The notes under the pieces are model-generated. The model did not search any database and had not been told where the DNA came from. It worked only from the letters and a program-made list of their open reading frames with translations. From Dryocola sp036489025 (GTDB lineage: Bacteria; Pseudomonadota; Gammaproteobacteria; Enterobacterales; Enterobacteriaceae): a stretch of DNA of 64,000 nucleotides. The DNA lies in NCBI GenBank assembly GCA_036489025.1, contig DASXGN010000040.1:230745-294744 (forward strand), written 5' to 3'. Positions 49,786 through 58,246 of the stretch are shown piece after piece (the stretch's first letter is position 1; each line of letters starts with the position of its first letter). A program made the position numbers and the translations under genes.

Positions 49786-51551
49786 CAGATTTCCTCCTGA
49801 CGATTAGCCAACAGCTCGGCAAACGGGCCATCCTGGGCGGCGAGCGTGGTGAAGTCGCCCTGCTGAACAATCGCCCCGCCGCGCATGACCCAGATGTTGT
49901 CCCACTCGGTGATGTAATCGAGCTGATGAGTCACCATGACGGTGGTTTGCTGTTTTGATGCTTCGCCCAGCGCTTCCATCACGCGCTGTTCGCTGTGAGC
50001 ATCAAGGCTGGCTGCGGGCTCATCAAGCAGCAGCAGCTGACCCGGAACCAGCAGTGCGCGAGCCACAGCCACGCGCTGAGCCTGGCCAACAGACAGCCGC
50101 GCCGCCTGATCGCCTAATGGCGTGTCAAGGCCCTGCGGCAACAGAGGAAGAAACTCGCTGACGGAAGCCTTGTCCAGCGCGGTGTTTAAAGCCGCTTCGC
50201 TGGCATCGGGAGCGGCAAGCAGAACGTTATCCCGCAGAGTTATGCCCGGCAACTGAGGGTTTTGGCCCACCCAACTGAGCTGTTCACGCCACCAGATGGG
50301 ATCCAACTGCGAAAGCTCCACGCCGTTGACCTTCAGCTCGCCTTTATAAGGCAGAAATCCGGAAAGCACGTTTAACAGCGAGCTTTTACCCGCGCCGCTT
50401 TGGCCCACCAGCACCACGCGTTGCCCTGCGGCCAGCGTAAAGGTTAGCGGCCCGGCAAGCGGTTGACCTTCGGCCGACAGAATGATCAGGTCTTTAGCTT
50501 CAATATCGAAAGATGAGCTGCCGTTGAGCTGAGCGCTGCCTTTTTCCTGCTGCTCCAGCGGGGCGTCGAGGAAGGTTATCAGGCTGTCTGCCGCCCCTAC
50601 GGCCTGGGCTTTAGCATGGTAGAAAGTGCCCAGATCGCGCAGCGGCAGGAAAAACTCCGGGGCAAGAATCAGGGTTAAAAAGCCAGCAAACAGCGTTACG
50701 CCAGTGCCGTAATGGCCGAAGTTCAGTTCGCCCAGATAAGAGAAGCCGAAATAAACGGCGACCAGCGCAATAGAAAGAGAGGCGAAAAACTCCAGCACGC
50801 CGGAGGAAAGAAAGGCGAGGCGTAACACTTCCATTGTGCGCTGGCGGAAATCTTGTGAAGCGCTGCGAATGCTTTCTGTTTCAGCCGCGCCGCGATTAAA
50901 CAAACGGAGGGTTTCCATGCCGCGCAGGCGGTCGAGGAAGTGACCGCTCAGCCTTGCCAGCGCCTGGAAGTTGCGGCGGTTGGCGTCCGCTGCGCCCATG
51001 CCCACCATTGCCATGAAGAGCGGGATCAGCGGTGCGGTACCCAGCAAAATAAGAGCGGCCGCCCAGTTAGAAGGGAAGATAGCCACCAGAATCAGCACCG
51101 GCACCATAACCGCCAGCGACATTTGCGGCAGATAGCGGGCGTAATAATCGTGCATATCCTCGATTTGTTCGAGGACTAGAGTCGCCCAGCTGCCTACCTG
51201 TTTGCCCTGAATCCAGGCTGGGCCCGCCTGATGCAGGCGATCGAGCACCTTACGGCGGATCTCCTGGCGAATATGCTGCCCGGCATGAAAACCTACTCTT
51301 TCACGCAGCCAGACGACCCAGGCCCGCAGGATAAAGATCAGCACCAGCAGAATAAACGGCAGGAGCAGCGCTTCACGGGGAATATTCTCCATGATCATAT
51401 GATCGAGCAGTCGGGCAAGGATCCAGGCCTGGGCGACGATGAGCAGCCCGCTTACCAGACCAAGTAAACGTGACAGCCCAAGCCAGCGGCGGGAAATAAT
51501 GCTTTGCTGCTTTAGCCAGCGGCTAAGTTCTTGTTGACGGGTTTTATTCAT
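49785..51551 (-). CDS. cydD: Glutathione/cysteine ABC exporter subunit CydD
   Basis: With the ATG at 51551 (MNKTRQQELSRWLKQQ) the protein has 588 residues, as in E. coli. A six-helix exporter domain with the LDRLRGMETLRLF coupling region precedes an ATPase with Walker A GQSGAGKSSLL (near 378), signature LSVGQAQRVAVARAL (Val replacing the usual second Gly, as in E. coli) and Walker B LLLLDEPAASLD. It is the partner of CydC. trxB lies upstream on the same strand, 146 bases away. Confidence 0.95.
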   Translation of the reverse strand: MNKTRQQELSRWLKQQSIISRRWLGLSRLLGLVSGLLIVAQAWILARLLDHMIMENIPREALLLPFILLVLIFILRAWVVWLRERVGFHAGQHIRQEIRRKVLDRLHQAGPAWIQGKQVGSWATLVLEQIEDMHDYYARYLPQMSLAVMVPVLILVAIFPSNWAAALILLGTAPLIPLFMAMVGMGAADANRRNFQALARLSGHFLDRLRGMETLRLFNRGAAETESIRSASQDFRQRTMEVLRLAFLSSGVLEFFASLSIALVAVYFGFSYLGELNFGHYGTGVTLFAGFLTLILAPEFFLPLRDLGTFYHAKAQAVGAADSLITFLDAPLEQQEKGSAQLNGSSSFDIEAKDLIILSAEGQPLAGPLTFTLAAGQRVVLVGQSGAGKSSLLNVLSGFLPYKGELKVNGVELSQLDPIWWREQLSWVGQNPQLPGITLRDNVLLAAPDASEAALNTALDKASVSEFLPLLPQGLDTPLGDQAARLSVGQAQRVAVARALLVPGQLLLLDEPAASLDAHSEQRVMEALGEASKQQTTVMVTHQLDYITEWDNIWVMRGGAIVQQGDFTTLAAQDGPFAELLANRQEEI

Positions 51552-51697
51552 GGCATGCCAGTGCAGGTAGATAAAGGAATTATCAGGCAAAATTTGCTGG
51601 CAATGTTACAACGGGGAGAAAAGAAAGGCGACCTATTAAGCCGCCCATATCGTGCCCTTTACCCTTCAATACACAACGTAAGAAGGGGCTGGGAGAA

Positions 51698-52666
51698 CTA
51701 CCTGTTTTGCTCGGCCAGGCCGTCGAGATAACGCTCTGCATCCAGCGCGGCCATACATCCGGTACCGGCTGAAGTGATAGCCTGGCGGTAAATATGGTCC
51801 ATCACGTCGCCTGCTGCGAACACGCCTGGTACGCTGGTCTGCGTTGCGTTACCGTGAATCCCCGACTGCACTTTAATGTAGCCGTTTTCCAGCTCGAGCT
51901 GGTCGGCAAAGATCGCCGTGTTCGGGCTGTGGCCGATAGCGACAAACAGACCGGCAACCGCTAACTCTTCGGTCTGGTCGGTATTGTGCGCATCGTGCAG
52001 ACGCAGGCCGCTTACGCCCATCTGATCGCCGGTGACTTCATCCAGCGTCCTGTTGGTGTGCAGCACGATGTTGCCGTTGGCCACTTTATCCATCAGTCGA
52101 TTGATGAGAATTTTCTCAGCGCGGAAGCTGTCGCGGCGGTGAATCAGATGCACCTCTGAGGCGATATTCGCCAGGTAAAGGGCTTCTTCAACCGCCGTGT
52201 TGCCGCCGCCAATGACCGCGACTTTCTGATTGCGGTAGAAGAATCCGTCGCAGGTTGCGCAGGCAGAAACACCGCGTCCTTTGAAAGCTTCTTCGGAAGG
52301 CAAGCCCAGGTAGCGTGCAGAGGCACCCGTCGCGATAATCAGCGCGTCACAGGTGTATTCGCCGCTGTCCCCGGTCAGGCGGAACGGACGAGTCTGCAAA
52401 TCAACCTTGCTGATGTGGTCGAATAAAATTTCGGTTTCGAATTTGGCCGCGTGCTCGTGCATGCGCTCCATCAGCGCAGGACCCGTCAAATCGTGCGGGT
52501 CGCCCGGCCAGTTTTCCACTTCTGTCGTGGTGGTCAGCTGACCGCCTTTTTCCATGCCGGTAATCAGAACCGGTTTCAGGTTCGCGCGAGCAGCATAGAC
52601 CGCTGCGGTATAGCCCGCAGGGCCGGAGCCCAGAATAAGCAACTTACTGTGTTTAGCCGTGCTCAT
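51698..52666 (-). CDS. trxB: Thioredoxin reductase
   Basis: The ATG at 52666 (MSTAKHSKLLILGSGPAGYTAAVYA in parts) yields 322 residues (E. coli 321). FAD- and NADPH-binding Rossmann motifs are GSGPAGYTAA and GGGNTAVEEALYL; the redox pair is Cys136-Ala-Thr-Cys139. It passes electrons from NADPH to thioredoxin. It lies 146 bases ahead of cydD on the same strand and is divergent from lrp across a 491-bp region. The longer frame to 52795 is not supported. Confidence 0.96.
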   Translation of the reverse strand: MSTAKHSKLLILGSGPAGYTAAVYAARANLKPVLITGMEKGGQLTTTTEVENWPGDPHDLTGPALMERMHEHAAKFETEILFDHISKVDLQTRPFRLTGDSGEYTCDALIIATGASARYLGLPSEEAFKGRGVSACATCDGFFYRNQKVAVIGGGNTAVEEALYLANIASEVHLIHRRDSFRAEKILINRLMDKVANGNIVLHTNRTLDEVTGDQMGVSGLRLHDAHNTDQTEELAVAGLFVAIGHSPNTAIFADQLELENGYIKVQSGIHGNATQTSVPGVFAAGDVMDHIYRQAITSAGTGCMAALDAERYLDGLAEQNR

Positions 52667-53157
52667 GAGATCCTCATTGAACGTTTGCTGACAATCGGAG
52701 GATTGTAGGGAATTTGGCGGGCTAAAAAAAGAGTGCAGCGATTTTGTTAACGATATGTGCAATAGACGTTCCCAATGATGGCGCTGAAATTGCACTCAAA
52801 CCGCATAAATACTCATCATATAAGGGGAATTAATCACGGAGGTAAAATGATGAATAATCGTCAACTACCGCTAATATCTGGCACGTTCCACTAAAAATGG
52901 ATGTTTTGCTTTGACAATCCCCTAAGCATTTGCGAAAACATTCGAGGAAGAAAAAACATTTGGTGTGATAGTTTCAAAACGTCACGCATACCTGATGCAA
53001 ATTTACCGGGCCATTGAAATCTACGCATGGTGTGGACAGACGCCATGCGTGATGTCGATAGCAGCCATCCGGCACCGGTCTTCTCACGTACACCCGCAAC
53101 AGTGACGTTGGCCCGGGTTATGGCAGGTGATGGAAGGAATAGAGAGAGACAATAATA
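52667..53157. other. Intergenic regulatory region trxB-lrp
   Basis: A 491-bp divergent region. It contains AT-rich blocks, a 15-codon reading frame with a strong Shine-Dalgarno (52847-52894), a consensus -35 TTGACA (52911-52916) without a clear -10, and an 8-bp perfect hairpin ACGCATGG/CCATGCGT (53023-53030, 53043-53050) in what should be the long lrp leader. E. coli lrp also has a long untranslated leader and is autoregulated. Confidence 0.6.
52847..52894 (+). CDS. Possible 15-residue leader peptide upstream of lrp
   Basis: The sequence CGGAGG ends four bases before ATG 52847 (seven before the next ATG, 52850). The frame reads MMNNRQLPLISGTFH and stops with TAA at 52892-52894. Within six codons it uses CTA, CTA and ATA, all rare in enterobacteria, for two Leu and one Ile. 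It could be a translated leader or a small protein. There is no protein evidence, and it may lie upstream of the main lrp transcription start. Confidence 0.3.
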   Translation: MMNNRQLPLISGTFH

Positions 53158-53652
53158 ATGGTAGATAGCAAAAAGCGCCCTGGCAAAGATCTCGACCGCA
53201 TCGATCGTAATATTCTCAACGAGTTGCAAAAGGACGGGCGAATTTCTAATGTCGAGCTTTCGAAGCGCGTGGGGCTTTCACCGACGCCGTGCCTTGAGCG
53301 CGTACGTCGTCTGGAACGACAGGGCTTTATTCAGGGCTACACCGCGCTGTTAAACCCGCATTATCTGGACGCATCACTTCTGGTATTTGTTGAGATTACT
53401 CTGAATCGTGGCGCGCCGGACGTGTTTGAGCAATTTAATGCCGCTGTACAAAAACTTGAAGAAATTCAAGAGTGTCACCTGGTATCCGGCGATTTTGACT
53501 ACCTGTTGAAAACCCGCGTGCCGGATATGTCGGCTTACCGTAAATTGTTAGGCGAAACCCTGCTGCGACTGCCGGGCGTGAACGACACCCGTACCTACGT
53601 CGTTATGGAAGAAGTCAAACAGAGTAATCGTCTGGTTATTAAGACCCGTTAA
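53158..53652 (+). CDS. lrp: Leucine-responsive regulatory protein Lrp
   Basis: The 164-residue regulator matches E. coli Lrp in length and almost everywhere in sequence. Residues about 15-60 form the Asn/Asp-type helix-turn-helix (LDRIDRNILNELQKDGRISNVELSKRVG in parts), and about 70-150 the RAM ligand-binding domain (SLLVFVEITLNRG, CHLVSGDFDYLLKTRVPDMSAYRKLL in parts). The protein is a global regulator of amino-acid metabolism, pili and transport, responding to leucine. It ends at a strong terminator before ftsK. Confidence 0.97.
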   Translation: MVDSKKRPGKDLDRIDRNILNELQKDGRISNVELSKRVGLSPTPCLERVRRLERQGFIQGYTALLNPHYLDASLLVFVEITLNRGAPDVFEQFNAAVQKLEEIQECHLVSGDFDYLLKTRVPDMSAYRKLLGETLLRLPGVNDTRTYVVMEEVKQSNRLVIKTR

Positions 53653-53709
53653 CACGGGCCAGGTGCAAAATCCGCGTATTTTGGTTACACTCCTGGTAAT
53701 CCATACAGC

Positions 53710-53741
53710 AACAGCGCCGGGATCGTCCCGGCGCTGTTGTT
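53710..53741 (+). terminator. Terminator of lrp
   Basis: AACAGCGCCGGGA (53710-53722) and TCCCGGCGCTGTT (53726-53738) form a perfect 13-bp stem with a 3-base loop. The following GTTCT is only partly T-rich. Confidence 0.8.
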
Positions 53742-53773
53742 CTCCATATTTTTAAGGACCTGGAGAGTCTTAC

Positions 53774-56700
53774 TTGAGCCAGGAATACACCGAAGATAAA
53801 GAAGTCACATTGAGGAAACTCAGCAGTGGGCGCCGGTTGCTTGAAGCGTTGCTGATCCTTGTTGCCATTTTTGCCGTCTATTTGATGGCCGCCTTACTGA
53901 GTTTTAATCCTTCCGATCCAAGCTGGTCGCAGACGGCGTGGCACGAGCCTATCCATAATCTGGGTGGTGCGCCCGGTGCGTGGCTGGCTGACACCCTGTT
54001 TTTCATTTTTGGCGTGATGGCTTATACCATCCCGGTCATTATCATTGGTGCATGCTGGTTTACATGGCGCCAGCGCGGTAGCGAAGATTACATCGATTAC
54101 TTCGCCGTTTCCCTGCGCCTGATTGGCGTGCTGGCGATGGTTCTGACCTCCTGCGGTCTGGCGGCAATCAATGCCGACGATATCTGGTATTTCGCCTCGG
54201 GTGGCGTGATTGGCAGCCTGCTGAGTACGGCGATGATGCCGTTGCTGAACAGCAGCGGCGGAACGATTGCCCTGCTGTGCGTTTGGGCCGCCGGTCTGAC
54301 GCTGTTCACCGGCTGGTCGTGGGTTAGCATCGCGGAAAAACTAGGCAGCGCCGTATTAACGGTGCTGACGTTTGCCAGCAATCGTACGCGCCGGGATAAC
54401 ACCTGGCAGGATGACGAATACGATTACAATGAAGAAGAGCATGACGATGAGCACGAACCCGCCGTGGAACAACGTGAATCTCGTCGGGCCCGTATTCTGC
54501 GCGGAGCGCTAGCCCGCAAGCAGCGTATGTCCGAGAAGTTTGCCAACCCGAACGCGCGTAAAACCGATGCGGCGCTGTTCTCCGGCAGGCGTATGGACGA
54601 CGAAGATGATGTGTTGTTCAGCGCTCGCGGCGTTGAAGCCGATGCCGACGACGTTTTGTTCTCTGGCAATAAGGCAACGCTGCCGGAATCGGAAGAGTAC
54701 GATCCGCTATTTAACGGTCATTCTATTGCTGAACCGCTTGCTGCCGCAGCCGCAGCCACTATGGTTAACCCTTCTTACGCCGCGCCGCTAGCTCCCGCAG
54801 CCCCAATGCCTCCGGTTCAGACACCTGCTCCCGAAACGCAGGCCAGCCCGGCAATAGCCTGGGAGCCAGCGCCGACAACCGTGACGCCAGAACCGGTTAT
54901 TGCCCCGGCCCCGGAGAATTACACCTCGCCACGCTCGGCCGCGCAGCATTTGCCTGAGGAAGTCACCAGCCACTGGTCAGAGCCGGTTGCACCTGCCGCC
55001 GAACCGGCATATCAGCCTGAACCGGTCGAAGAGGTCAAACCCGTCCGTCCACCTCTATACCACTTTGAAGAAGTGGAAGAGCAGCGCGCCCGCGAAAGAG
55101 AACAGCTTGCCGCATGGTATCAACCGGTTCCTGAGCCGAAAGCCGATCCTTACGAGCGTTTAACGCCTGCTCCAGCGGCTCCGGCGGTTGCTCCTCCTGA
55201 GATGCCCACGCCGGAAGTCACGGCCGCGGCCGCGCCAGGAATGAAAGAAGCAACCAATATGGCCGCTACGACAGCGGCATTTACGCCGGTCTTCAGTATT
55301 GCCGGTGATGCGCCTCGCGCTCAGGTAAAAGAAGGCATTGGCCCTCAGTTGCCGCGTCCAAACCGCGTGCGTGTTCCAACGCGTCGCGAACTGGCTTCCT
55401 ACGGTATCAAGCTGCCTTCTCAGCGCATGGCCGAAGAGCAGGCTCGCGAAGAAGAGCGCCGTCAGAACGGTGACGATGGCGATAACAACTTCGCCGATGA
55501 CAATGCCGAGGAGCTGCAGCAGCACGAACTGGCTCGCCAGTTCTCAGCGCAACAGCAGCAGCGTTACGGTGAAGAATTCCAGGATCAGTCCTCGGTGGAT
55601 GAAGAGGCGGCAGAGCAGGCTGAACTGGCTCGCCAGTTTGCTGCCCAGCAGCATCAGCGCTATGAACAAAGCACGCCGTCTTCCAGCGCGCCGTTCTCTT
55701 TGGACGATTTTGACTTCTCGCCGATGAAAACGCTGGTGGACGATGGCCCAAGCGAGCCTCTGTTCACACCGAGCATTGTTGAAGAGCCCGCTCCGGCTGC
55801 ACCACAACAGCCAGCTGCTCATCAGGGATACGCTCAGCAGCCGCCGCAGCCAGCATACCAGGCCCCTGTACAGCAACAGGCCTATCAGCCACAGCAGGCG
55901 GCAGCTCCGCAGCCGCAGGAAAGCCTGATTCATCCATTCCTGATGCGTAACGGCGACGATCGCCCACTGCAAAAGCCAACGACTCCGCTGCCTTCGCTGG
56001 ATCTGCTTACTTCGCCACCGGCTGAAGTCGAGCCGGTTGACACTTTTGCCCTTGAGCAAATGGCGCGTTTGGTTGAGGCTCGCCTGGCGGATTATCGTAT
56101 TAAAGCCGACGTAGTGGATTATTCTCCTGGTCCGGTTATCACGCGTTTCGAGCTTGATTTGGCGCCTGGCGTAAAGGCCGCGCGCATTTCTAACCTGTCT
56201 CGCGATCTGGCTCGCTCCCTTTCCACGGTTGCGGTGCGCGTTGTGGAAGTCATTCCTGGCAAGCCTTACGTGGGCCTGGAACTGCCGAACAAAAAGCGCC
56301 AGACCGTGTATCTGCGTGAAGTGCTGGACTGCGCGAAATTCCGCGAAAGCCCGTCGCCGCTCACTGTCGTTCTCGGCAAGGATATCGGCGGTGAATCGGT
56401 CGTGGCCGATCTGGCTAAAATGCCGCACCTGCTGGTGGCGGGTACCACAGGTTCAGGTAAATCCGTTGGCGTGAATGCGATGATCCTCAGCATTCTGTAC
56501 AAGGCGACGCCGGAAGAAGTTAAGTTCATCATGATCGACCCGAAAATGCTCGAACTGTCGGTCTATGAAGGCATTCCACATCTGCTGACCGAAGTGGTCA
56601 CCGATATGAAAGACGCCGCCAACGCTCTGCGCTGGAGCGTCAATGAAATGGAACGCCGCTACAAGCTGATGTCCGCGCTAGGCGTGCGTAACCTTGCCGG

Positions 56701-57463
56701 CTACAACGAACGCGTGCTGGAAGCGGAACGTATGGGCCGCCCAATTCCGGATCCGTTCTGGAAGCCGGGCGACAGCATGGACGCCACGCATCCAATGCTG
56801 GAAAAACTGCCGTATATTGTCGTGCTGGTAGATGAATTTGCCGACCTGATGATGACCGTCGGTAAAAAAGTTGAAGAGCTGATCGCTCGTCTGGCGCAAA
56901 AAGCGCGTGCGGCGGGGATTCATCTCGTGCTGGCGACCCAGCGTCCGTCGGTGGATGTGATTACCGGCCTGATTAAGGCAAATATTCCAACGCGTATCGC
57001 GTTTACCGTATCCAGCAAAATCGACTCCCGAACCATCCTCGATCAGGGCGGTGCAGAATCGCTGCTGGGTATGGGCGACATGCTGTACTCCGGCCCGAAC
57101 TCCACTACGCCGGTGCGCGTTCACGGGGCATTTGTTCGCGACCAGGAAGTGCACGCGGTTGTCCAGGACTGGAAGGCTCGCGGTCGTCCGCAGTACATTT
57201 CCGGCATCACCTCGGATAACGAAGGTGAAGGCGGTGCGGGCGGTGGGCTTGACGGTGACGAAGAGCTGGATCCGCTGTTCGATCAGGCCGTGGCCTTCGT
57301 GGTCGAGAAACGCAAAGCCTCTATTTCAGGCGTGCAACGCCAGTTCCGCATTGGCTATAACCGCGCGGCGCGTATCGTTGAACAGATGGAAGCGCAGGGA
57401 ATCGTTAGCCCGCAGGGACATAACGGTAACCGGGAAGTGCTGGCGCCGCCTCCCTTTGAATAA
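53774..57463 (+). CDS. ftsK: DNA translocase FtsK
   Basis: The 1229-residue protein starts at TTG 53774 (MSQEYTEDKEVTLRKLSSGRRLLEALL in parts), the start used in E. coli. About four helices lie in residues 25-200. A long Pro/Gln/Ala/Glu-rich linker (about 205-715) follows, including two copies of an ELARQF...QxQRY motif at 585 and 617. The motor is at about 730-1150 with Walker A GTTGSGKSVG and VLVDEFADLMM. The C-terminal gamma winged helix (SISGVQRQFRIGYNRAARIVEQME in parts) reads KOPS. It coordinates septation with chromosome dimer resolution. E. coli FtsK is 1329 residues; the difference is in the linker. Confidence 0.96.
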   Translation: MSQEYTEDKEVTLRKLSSGRRLLEALLILVAIFAVYLMAALLSFNPSDPSWSQTAWHEPIHNLGGAPGAWLADTLFFIFGVMAYTIPVIIIGACWFTWRQRGSEDYIDYFAVSLRLIGVLAMVLTSCGLAAINADDIWYFASGGVIGSLLSTAMMPLLNSSGGTIALLCVWAAGLTLFTGWSWVSIAEKLGSAVLTVLTFASNRTRRDNTWQDDEYDYNEEEHDDEHEPAVEQRESRRARILRGALARKQRMSEKFANPNARKTDAALFSGRRMDDEDDVLFSARGVEADADDVLFSGNKATLPESEEYDPLFNGHSIAEPLAAAAAATMVNPSYAAPLAPAAPMPPVQTPAPETQASPAIAWEPAPTTVTPEPVIAPAPENYTSPRSAAQHLPEEVTSHWSEPVAPAAEPAYQPEPVEEVKPVRPPLYHFEEVEEQRAREREQLAAWYQPVPEPKADPYERLTPAPAAPAVAPPEMPTPEVTAAAAPGMKEATNMAATTAAFTPVFSIAGDAPRAQVKEGIGPQLPRPNRVRVPTRRELASYGIKLPSQRMAEEQAREEERRQNGDDGDNNFADDNAEELQQHELARQFSAQQQQRYGEEFQDQSSVDEEAAEQAELARQFAAQQHQRYEQSTPSSSAPFSLDDFDFSPMKTLVDDGPSEPLFTPSIVEEPAPAAPQQPAAHQGYAQQPPQPAYQAPVQQQAYQPQQAAAPQPQESLIHPFLMRNGDDRPLQKPTTPLPSLDLLTSPPAEVEPVDTFALEQMARLVEARLADYRIKADVVDYSPGPVITRFELDLAPGVKAARISNLSRDLARSLSTVAVRVVEVIPGKPYVGLELPNKKRQTVYLREVLDCAKFRESPSPLTVVLGKDIGGESVVADLAKMPHLLVAGTTGSGKSVGVNAMILSILYKATPEEVKFIMIDPKMLELSVYEGIPHLLTEVVTDMKDAANALRWSVNEMERRYKLMSALGVRNLAGYNERVLEAERMGRPIPDPFWKPGDSMDATHPMLEKLPYIVVLVDEFADLMMTVGKKVEELIARLAQKARAAGIHLVLATQRPSVDVITGLIKANIPTRIAFTVSSKIDSRTILDQGGAESLLGMGDMLYSGPNSTTPVRVHGAFVRDQEVHAVVQDWKARGRPQYISGITSDNEGEGGAGGGLDGDEELDPLFDQAVAFVVEKRKASISGVQRQFRIGYNRAARIVEQMEAQGIVSPQGHNGNREVLAPPPFE

Positions 57464-57475
57464 CCTCCTGTAAAA

Positions 57476-57497
57476 GAGCCGCCGATGCGGCTTTTTT
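57476..57497 (+). terminator. Terminator of ftsK
   Basis: AGCCGC (57477-57482) and GCGGCT (57487-57492) with a CGAT loop are followed by five further T residues (57493-57497). Confidence 0.82.
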
Positions 57498-57626
57498 GCA
57501 AAGAAGGGTAAATTGCCGGAAAATCAGGTTTTTCTTCTGTTGCTCAGGCCTGGCTCTACTCTAGAGTGGGCAACAGAAGTGCCTTTGCGCCATCGCACGG
57601 TGGCATATGAATTCAGAGGGAAAATA

Positions 57627-58238
57627 ATGAAAAAGATTGTATTGGCCTGTGCTTTGTTGACTACCTTTGCCGCGACCAGCGTTTGGGCTGATGCCGCAGG
57701 CGATCTGAAAAGCCGTCTGGATAAAGTGAGCAGCTTCCACGCCAGTTTCACCCAGAAAGTGACCGACGGCAGCGGGGCGGCGGTGCAGGAAGGCCAGGGC
57801 GATTTATGGGTGAAACGCCCGAATCTGTTCAACTGGCATATGACTCAGCCGGACGAAAGTATTCTGGTTTCCGACGGCAAAACTCTGTGGTTCTACAATC
57901 CGTTCGTTGAGCAGGTTAGCGCCACCTGGCTGAAAGACGCCACCAGCAACACGCCGTTCATGCTGATAGCCCGTAACCAGACCAGCGACTGGCAGCAGTA
58001 CAACATCAAGCAAACCGGCGATGACTTCGTGCTGACGCCGAAAACCAGCGCTGGTAACCTGAAGCAGTTTACGATTAACGTAGGGCGCGATGGCACTATC
58101 CATCAGTTTAGCGCGGTGGAGCAGGACGATCAGCGCAGCAGCTACGCCTTGCAAACCCAGCAAAACGGCTCTGTGGATATGACTAAGTTTACTTTCACTC
58201 CGCCTAAAGGCGTGACGGTGGACGATCAACGTAAGTAG
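57627..58238 (+). CDS. lolA: Outer-membrane lipoprotein carrier protein LolA
   Basis: The ATG at 57627 gives 203 residues with a signal peptide MKKIVLACALLTTFAATSVWA. The mature chaperone starts DAAGDLKSRLDKVSSFHASFTQKV in parts and shows VQEGQGDLWVKRPNLFNWHM, the conserved LolA core. It carries lipoproteins from the LolCDE complex through the periplasm to LolB. The frame extending to 57513 lies in the ftsK-lolA spacer and is rejected. rarA starts eight bases after its stop, indicating an operon. Confidence 0.95.
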   Translation: MKKIVLACALLTTFAATSVWADAAGDLKSRLDKVSSFHASFTQKVTDGSGAAVQEGQGDLWVKRPNLFNWHMTQPDESILVSDGKTLWFYNPFVEQVSATWLKDATSNTPFMLIARNQTSDWQQYNIKQTGDDFVLTPKTSAGNLKQFTINVGRDGTIHQFSAVEQDDQRSSYALQTQQNGSVDMTKFTFTPPKGVTVDDQRK

Positions 58239-58246
58239 AGGCATGA

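Noticed and set aside
53736..53752. LexA box ahead of ftsK
   Set aside because: CTGTTGTTCTCCATAT has only the left half CTGT of CTGT-N8-ACAG; the right half does not match.
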